A DNA stretch of 64,000 nt from Leptospira mtsangambouensis (GTDB lineage Bacteria; Spirochaetota; Leptospiria; Leptospirales; Leptospiraceae). The notes beneath the pieces were generated by a model that made no database searches, was not told where the DNA came from, and worked only from the letters and a program-made list of their open reading frames with translations. The position numbers and the translations under genes were made by a program. Of the stretch, positions 60,052 to 64,000 are shown in pieces. Location: positions 6,996 through 70,995 of the forward strand of contig NZ_RQHK01000008.1 in NCBI RefSeq assembly GCF_004770475.1, given 5' to 3'. How positions within the stretch are numbered: the first letter of the stretch is position 1; every line of letters starts with the position of its first letter.

Positions 60052-61137
60052 CTAACCCTTCCCCACTGACTTTGCATATTCACTTGGGGAAACTTTTTTA
60101 GATGCCTTAAATGCTAAATTGAAGTTTGCTTTGGAATTAAAACCAACTTGGTAAGCAAGAGACAACAAGTTGGCTTTTGGTTCTTCTTCTAGAAGACGAC
60201 AAACTTCTGAAATGCGACATTCATTGATCAAACGATTGAAGTTAATACCAAGATAAGCATTGATATATTCACTGAGTTGGTAATCCTTGATTCCTAACTT
60301 CTCAGCTAGGGAGGCTAAACTCAAATCCTCTTCACGATAGATACATTCAACTTTCAAATAATAGTCTAAGTCTTTTTGAAGTTTTTCTAAATCCAAGTTT
60401 AGGATCCGAGAAGTTCGATAGGATTGGCGAAGTCCAGGCAAAATATCTTTGAACAATTCATGATTGATTTCCGTTCCAATAAATGCAACTACTGCCATCA
60501 ATGTAGCAAGTCCGGCTGTAAAATATATTCCTGTATGCCAACGAAAGAATGTACTAAAAAAGATAAAACTTGCAAACGTAATGTTCCCTTTTAATATCAT
60601 TCCCAAAACTTGTACTCCTAACTTTGCTTCCTTATTAGGGTTGTGATAAAGGATCATTCTATATTGATAGATCATCCAAACAAAAGTACCAACCCAGTAG
60701 ATACAACCTATGGCAGAAATTACTTCTGGCACAGAAAAATCTGCTCCCGCAAAACTTTGATTCATTGATTGTAACAGCAGATGAGGAGCCTTCCATTCCA
60801 AAAGAAGAAGGAGAAAAATCACAAAAAAAGTTGGATACAACCGCTTTAATCCAGACAAAGGAACTGGTTCTAAACTTAAAAACTGTTCGATTGTATACTG
60901 CATACTGCCAGGGATTAAAAAAATAATGGGCACATATCCATGATTCAAAAGTGAGATTTTAAATTCGAACCCAACATACAGACGATAGGCGTAAAAAATC
61001 AAAGTCCCACCCGAAAAAGCAGCAATCATGGCAAAGGGAAATCCTTTGGAACCCTTTTCTTTCACAAGAATACCAAGACCTAAAATGAAATGATACCAAA
61101 CCCCGAACTGGAGCCATGAACCAAAAAACTCGAACAT
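60052..61137 (-). CDS. Membrane-anchored AraC-family regulator
   Basis: A 361-residue protein. Residues 1-225 have about six to seven membrane helices (WYHFILGLGILVKEKGSKG, YVPIIFLIPGSMQYTIEQFL, LYPTFFVIFLLLLLEW). A cytoplasmic AraC domain follows: LSLASLAEKLGIKDYQLSEYINAY and NLLSLAYQVGFNSKANFNLAFKASKKVSPSEYAKS. This architecture is common in Leptospira and presumably senses a membrane or envelope signal. It converges with the giant gene (one base between stops). It lies divergent to the S15-like hydrolase, 170 bases away, and may control it. It is unlike the cytoplasmic AraC at 41805. Confidence 0.88.
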   Translation of the reverse strand: MFEFFGSWLQFGVWYHFILGLGILVKEKGSKGFPFAMIAAFSGGTLIFYAYRLYVGFEFKISLLNHGYVPIIFLIPGSMQYTIEQFLSLEPVPLSGLKRLYPTFFVIFLLLLLEWKAPHLLLQSMNQSFAGADFSVPEVISAIGCIYWVGTFVWMIYQYRMILYHNPNKEAKLGVQVLGMILKGNITFASFIFFSTFFRWHTGIYFTAGLATLMAVVAFIGTEINHELFKDILPGLRQSYRTSRILNLDLEKLQKDLDYYLKVECIYREEDLSLASLAEKLGIKDYQLSEYINAYLGINFNRLINECRISEVCRLLEEEPKANLLSLAYQVGFNSKANFNLAFKASKKVSPSEYAKSVGKG

Positions 61138-61306
61138 CTAGCAAAATTCGGACGAAATGCACGCTTCCGTCAACCTTTTGCATCCCCTCTGTACTTAGAA
61201 TTGGTACAAAATTATGATATTAGACCTAAAAAATCGTCCAAAATCGCCATCTTGGACGCCATTTCAACGCAATCGTGGTAAATTTGAGTCAATTCAGAGG
61301 CGAATT

Positions 61307-63028
61307 ATGAAAAAGCAAAAAATCTTTCGTCTGCTTTTGCCACTTGGGATCTTTCTCTTGGTGGCTTGCGGACAAAACGGAAACCAAAACTCAAAAGACA
61401 ATGCTGCCGTATTAGGTGTGTTAAATGGAACAAATTCCAGCACTTCGGCAACTCCGGAAGCTCTCCAACTAAGCAATGCCGCGAATGCAAAAGACATTCA
61501 ATCCGCATTTGCAAAAGAAAACGATGGAAGTTTCACTTTCAATGACAACATCTCGTTTCTAAGTAACGATGGTGTGAAAATTACAGGGAACTTATTCATT
61601 CCTAAATCAGGAACAGGTCCCTTCCCTGCTGTGATTTTTGTCAACAGTTGGGCTCTTAACGAATATGAGTATATTGTACCTGCTGCCAAACTTGCAAAAA
61701 AAGGGTACGTTGTGTTCAGTTATAACACTAGAGGATTTGGAACTTCTGGCGGACTCATTAATGTAGCAGGTCCAAAAGACATGGAAGACCTTTCCAAAGG
61801 AATTGATTTCCTATTAGCAAATGCTCCTGTGAATCCAGCAAACATTGGTATTGCGGGAATTTCTTACGGCGCGGGAATTTCTCTTCTTGGCCTAAGCAAA
61901 GAACCAAGAATTAAAACTGCTGTTGCCATGAGTGGTTGGGGAAGTTTGCCAGACTCTTTGTATGGAAATCAAACTCCAAGACTGGTTTGGGGATTATTAC
62001 TTGTCACTGCCGGTTATATTACAGGAAGAATGGATCCTATCATCGCAGAAAACTTTGGCAAACTTTTAGACACGAGAGATGTGGCTACAGTTTTGGCATG
62101 GGCAAGTGAACGATCACCAAACAGTGCCGTTGCGGCTTTGAATGCAGCTGGAAAACCTGTTTACATTTCCAACAACTCACAAGACAATCTATTCCAACCA
62201 AATCAAATCCTTCCTTACTTTGAGCAACTCACCGTACCAAAAAAATTAGATTTGAACAATGGAATTCACGCCACAGCAGAAATTGGAGGAGTTCTTGGAA
62301 TTGAAAACTATGTTTGGACCAATGCATATGATTGGTTTGATTATTGGTTAAAAGGAGTCCAAAATGGAATCATGACGAAACCAAAGGTTTCCATTCAAAA
62401 AAGATTTTCTTCTTCCAGAGTGACTTATACTTCTTGGCCTAACCCAAACAAGGTAGAAAGAACATACCATCTTCGACCTATGGGCCTTCTCACTCCAGGG
62501 AAAATCACAACCACTGCTAACACGTCGAATGGAAATGATACAATCCTTTCAGGTGGTACTAACGCTACAACCGGAGTTCCCCTTCTATCAGAAATCTTAG
62601 ATGGTGCCGTTTCCGTGCCAGTGACAACCAATGTTAATTTGATCGATCGTTCGAATGCAATGGTTTATATTTCTGACCAACTCTCCACTTCGCTCAAACT
62701 GAGAGGTAGAACTTTCTACAAAGGTCGAATCAATAGTTCCGACAACGCGCCCCATGTTGTTGTGTATTTGTATGAAGTTGATTTTTGGGGAACAGGAAAG
62801 TTAATTACACACGGAACAGCAACCCTGTTCGGTGTCAAAGGAAAAGACACAGATCTAATTGTTGATCTTCAAGCTGTGGCTCATGACTTCCCTGTCGGTA
62901 GTCGATTGGCCCTTGCGATTGACAATATTGATCCTATGTATGCTGTTCCAAAACCTGTGTCTCTTTACACAACAACGTTCAAACACAGTACTTCCACAGC
63001 ATCAACACTTCGTTTTGAAAGTGAATAA
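61307..63028 (+). CDS. Secreted lipoprotein hydrolase, S15/CocE-like alpha/beta fold
   Basis: A 573-residue lipoprotein (signal peptide, lipobox LLVACGQN) of the peptidase S15/CocE superfamily. Seen: GVKITGNLFIPKSGTGPFPAVIF, SYNTRGFGTSGGLIN, the nucleophile elbow GIAGISYGAGISLLG, later the acid/His region (SNNSQDNLFQPNQILPYFE, LNNGIHATAEIGGV), and a C-terminal jelly-roll-like domain (VHLYEV-like VVVYLYEVDFWGTGK and SRLALAIDNIDP). It probably cleaves esters or amides outside the cell. ATG 61307 is chosen for AGAGGCGA upstream and its signal peptide; the frame extends to 61214. A terminator follows. Confidence 0.87.
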   Translation: MKKQKIFRLLLPLGIFLLVACGQNGNQNSKDNAAVLGVLNGTNSSTSATPEALQLSNAANAKDIQSAFAKENDGSFTFNDNISFLSNDGVKITGNLFIPKSGTGPFPAVIFVNSWALNEYEYIVPAAKLAKKGYVVFSYNTRGFGTSGGLINVAGPKDMEDLSKGIDFLLANAPVNPANIGIAGISYGAGISLLGLSKEPRIKTAVAMSGWGSLPDSLYGNQTPRLVWGLLLVTAGYITGRMDPIIAENFGKLLDTRDVATVLAWASERSPNSAVAALNAAGKPVYISNNSQDNLFQPNQILPYFEQLTVPKKLDLNNGIHATAEIGGVLGIENYVWTNAYDWFDYWLKGVQNGIMTKPKVSIQKRFSSSRVTYTSWPNPNKVERTYHLRPMGLLTPGKITTTANTSNGNDTILSGGTNATTGVPLLSEILDGAVSVPVTTNVNLIDRSNAMVYISDQLSTSLKLRGRTFYKGRINSSDNAPHVVVYLYEVDFWGTGKLITHGTATLFGVKGKDTDLIVDLQAVAHDFPVGSRLALAIDNIDPMYAVPKPVSLYTTTFKHSTSTASTLRFESE

Positions 63029-63063
63029 AAAACAAGTTCACTCATAACGATTCACCGCTTTTT

Positions 63064-63091
63064 GGGAGAGGGTTTCCTCTCCCATTTTAAT
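63064..63091 (+). terminator. Intrinsic terminator of the S15-like hydrolase gene
   Basis: GGGAGAGG, loop GTTT, CCTCTCCC: a perfect 8-bp stem followed by ATTTTAATC, 35 bases after the stop codon. Confidence 0.82.
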
Positions 63092-63135
63092 CTACCAAAT
63101 CACTTCCTTTTCAACAAACAGATAACTAAAATCTA

Positions 63136-63206
63136 ACGCGCCCCGGATAGTAGCGGAAATCCTTTCGCAAAGCGAAAGATTGGAGCGGATAGCCGGAAGT
63201 GGCGCC
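63136..63206 (+). repeat. Intergenic hairpin repeat, copy 3
   Basis: Contains TAGCGGAAATCCTTTCGC, loop AAA, GCGAAAGATTGGAGCGG and then ATAGCCGG, with GGCGCC at the end. It matches copy 1 at 18541 over about 45 bases; the stem changes in a paired way (GC instead of GT/AC). Confidence 0.7.
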
Positions 63207-63301
63207 CCCATATTTATTTTTCCATTTCTTAAATAGATTAGAATGGACTTTGATCGTTGCGGGATTAGATTCAGTACGAATTACCAAAAAAGGGAAACCC
63301 G

Positions 63302-64000
63302 TTGCCGATACATTACTACGCAGGTCTTCATCTGGATGAAATTACCACCGAACTTGGGAAACGAATTGCAGAAGACCAAAAAGTAAACCCTCTCAAAAGA
63401 CCATTGGTAGTGGTTCCGAATCAAAACCTGATCCCTTGGTTGCGGCTGAATTTACCAAAATTTGATCCGTCTCATCTTTCATTAAATATAGAATTTACAT
63501 TTTTAGAAAAAGCGATATTAAAAATCATTTTCGAAAATAAGAATATACAAATATACGAAGAAGATTCCGCATTATACCAATATGAAACAGTCAAACGTGA
63601 TTGTTTTGCCCTACTTTACCAAAAACAAGACTCTCTACTAAAAAAATTTCCAGAAATCCAAAGGTATCTTGAAGAAATTCCAAAAATGTATTATCTCGCC
63701 GATGTACTAACTAGGTATTTCAAAGATTATGAATTAAATCGAGAGAACTGGATTAAAGACTGGCTTGGTTTAGAAACTAAAAACCTTCCAAACGATATTA
63801 AAAAAGATCCATATTGGGAACTGGAAAAAAACATTTACTCAGAAATTTACAAAGACAAGACAAAGCCGAAAAACTTATTTCATTATTTGGAAGAAGGGAA
63901 AGGTTTGCCACTCCGAGGCAACTTACACTTGTTTTGTTTGTCAAACCTTTCAGGGACCTACATCGACTTTTTGAAAGAAGCGGCTGGGCATTCTGATTCA
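63302..64000 (+). CDS. recC: RecC, exodeoxyribonuclease V gamma subunit (5' part)
   Basis: Frame open from TTG 63302 to the window end, about 233 residues of a protein usually about 1100 long. It begins PIHYYAGLHLDEITTELGKRI and has RPLVVVPNQNLIPWLRLNLP, the equivalent of RecC's N-terminal helicase-like segment (ILVQSTGMAQWLQM), then NIEFTFLEKAI and further helices. RecC scans for Chi in RecBCD. A start upstream has AAAAAAGGGAAACCCG before TTG. No ATG gives this N-terminus, so TTG is the likely start. The missing part, with recB and the front of recD, should lie outside the window. Confidence 0.82.
   Translation, partial: MPIHYYAGLHLDEITTELGKRIAEDQKVNPLKRPLVVVPNQNLIPWLRLNLPKFDPSHLSLNIEFTFLEKAILKIIFENKNIQIYEEDSALYQYETVKRDCFALLYQKQDSLLKKFPEIQRYLEEIPKMYYLADVLTRYFKDYELNRENWIKDWLGLETKNLPNDIKKDPYWELEKNIYSEIYKDKTKPKNLFHYLEEGKGLPLRGNLHLFCLSNLSGTYIDFLKEAAGHSDS

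Noticed and set aside
1..64000. CRISPR arrays, tRNA/rRNA genes, insertion sequences, prophage
   Set aside because: No regular spaced repeats, no clover-leaf or rRNA sequence, no transposase, integrase or phage structural gene was recognised on reading both strands.

Overview
The window looks like a saprophytic or intermediate Leptospira. The base composition is AT-rich, the lipoproteins carry spirochaete-style lipoboxes, and several families are typical of the genus: 7TMR-DISM/SpoIIE phosphatases, membrane-anchored AraC regulators, an HmuY-like lipoprotein and an Amt-cyclase fusion. About 57 genes are tightly packed. No tRNA, rRNA, CRISPR array or insertion sequence was recognised.

The window opens inside recD (3' end) and closes inside recC (5' end), both on the + strand. 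The usual order is recC-recB-recD, so the simplest reading is that the ends join through about 7 kb holding the rest of recC, recB and the start of recD. That would make a circular replicon of about 70-74 kb. From memory, L. biflexa has a 74-kb replicon, p74, carrying recBCD, and this is probably a p74-like replicon. The middle supports it: parA/parB with two palindromic parS candidates (15.6-19.7 kb), bracketed by two outward-facing homologous winged-helix (Rep-like) genes that share mirrored promoter elements.

Layout. 1-9.4 kb: recD end, a nucleoside deoxyribosyltransferase, then a haem-uptake locus (TonB-dependent receptor, HmuY-like lipoprotein and a second lipoprotein diverging from hmuTUVS) with two Fur-like boxes between the arms. 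9.4-15.6 kb: a MASE3 histidine kinase, a 7TMR-DISM/SpoIIE phosphatase, small metabolic genes and two TetR regulators, one with tandem operators. 15.6-19.7 kb: replication and partition. 19.7-25.2 kb: a lipoprotein, an alpha/beta hydrolase and opgG-(small membrane gene)-opgH for periplasmic glucans. 25.3-32.7 kb: a tandem pair of related large lipoproteins, a response-regulator diguanylate cyclase, an SrkA-like kinase, an RNA methyltransferase and a reductase/TetR pair with a perfect operator. 32.8-38.9 kb: a PAS histidine kinase, a MacB-like ABC export operon and a YggU-like protein. 38.9-41.8 kb: a frameshifted gene and an ammonium transporter fused to an adenylate cyclase.

41.8-53.2 kb is the most distinctive region. 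An AraC regulator sits beside four transcription units holding a membrane protein, two MDR oxidoreductases, an SMP-30/strictosidine-synthase-like propeller, a two-domain VOC protein, an SDR, an NAPE-PLD-like metallohydrolase, a haem-c/propeller fusion and an MFS transporter. All four units carry the same operator, CCGAAWTCATTCAAG, pointing at the gene, and in three of them it lies 20 bp before a -10-like hexamer. This looks like an undescribed regulon for uptake and oxidation of an unknown organic substrate.

53.5-60 kb: a HipB-HipA module with a long inverted repeat upstream, then an uncharacterised pair (propeller-like protein plus an 1124-residue protein with a SUKH-like segment). 60-64 kb: a membrane AraC regulator, a secreted S15/CocE-like hydrolase with a good terminator, and the start of recC. 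An intergenic repeat with a covarying hairpin occurs three times around the replicon.
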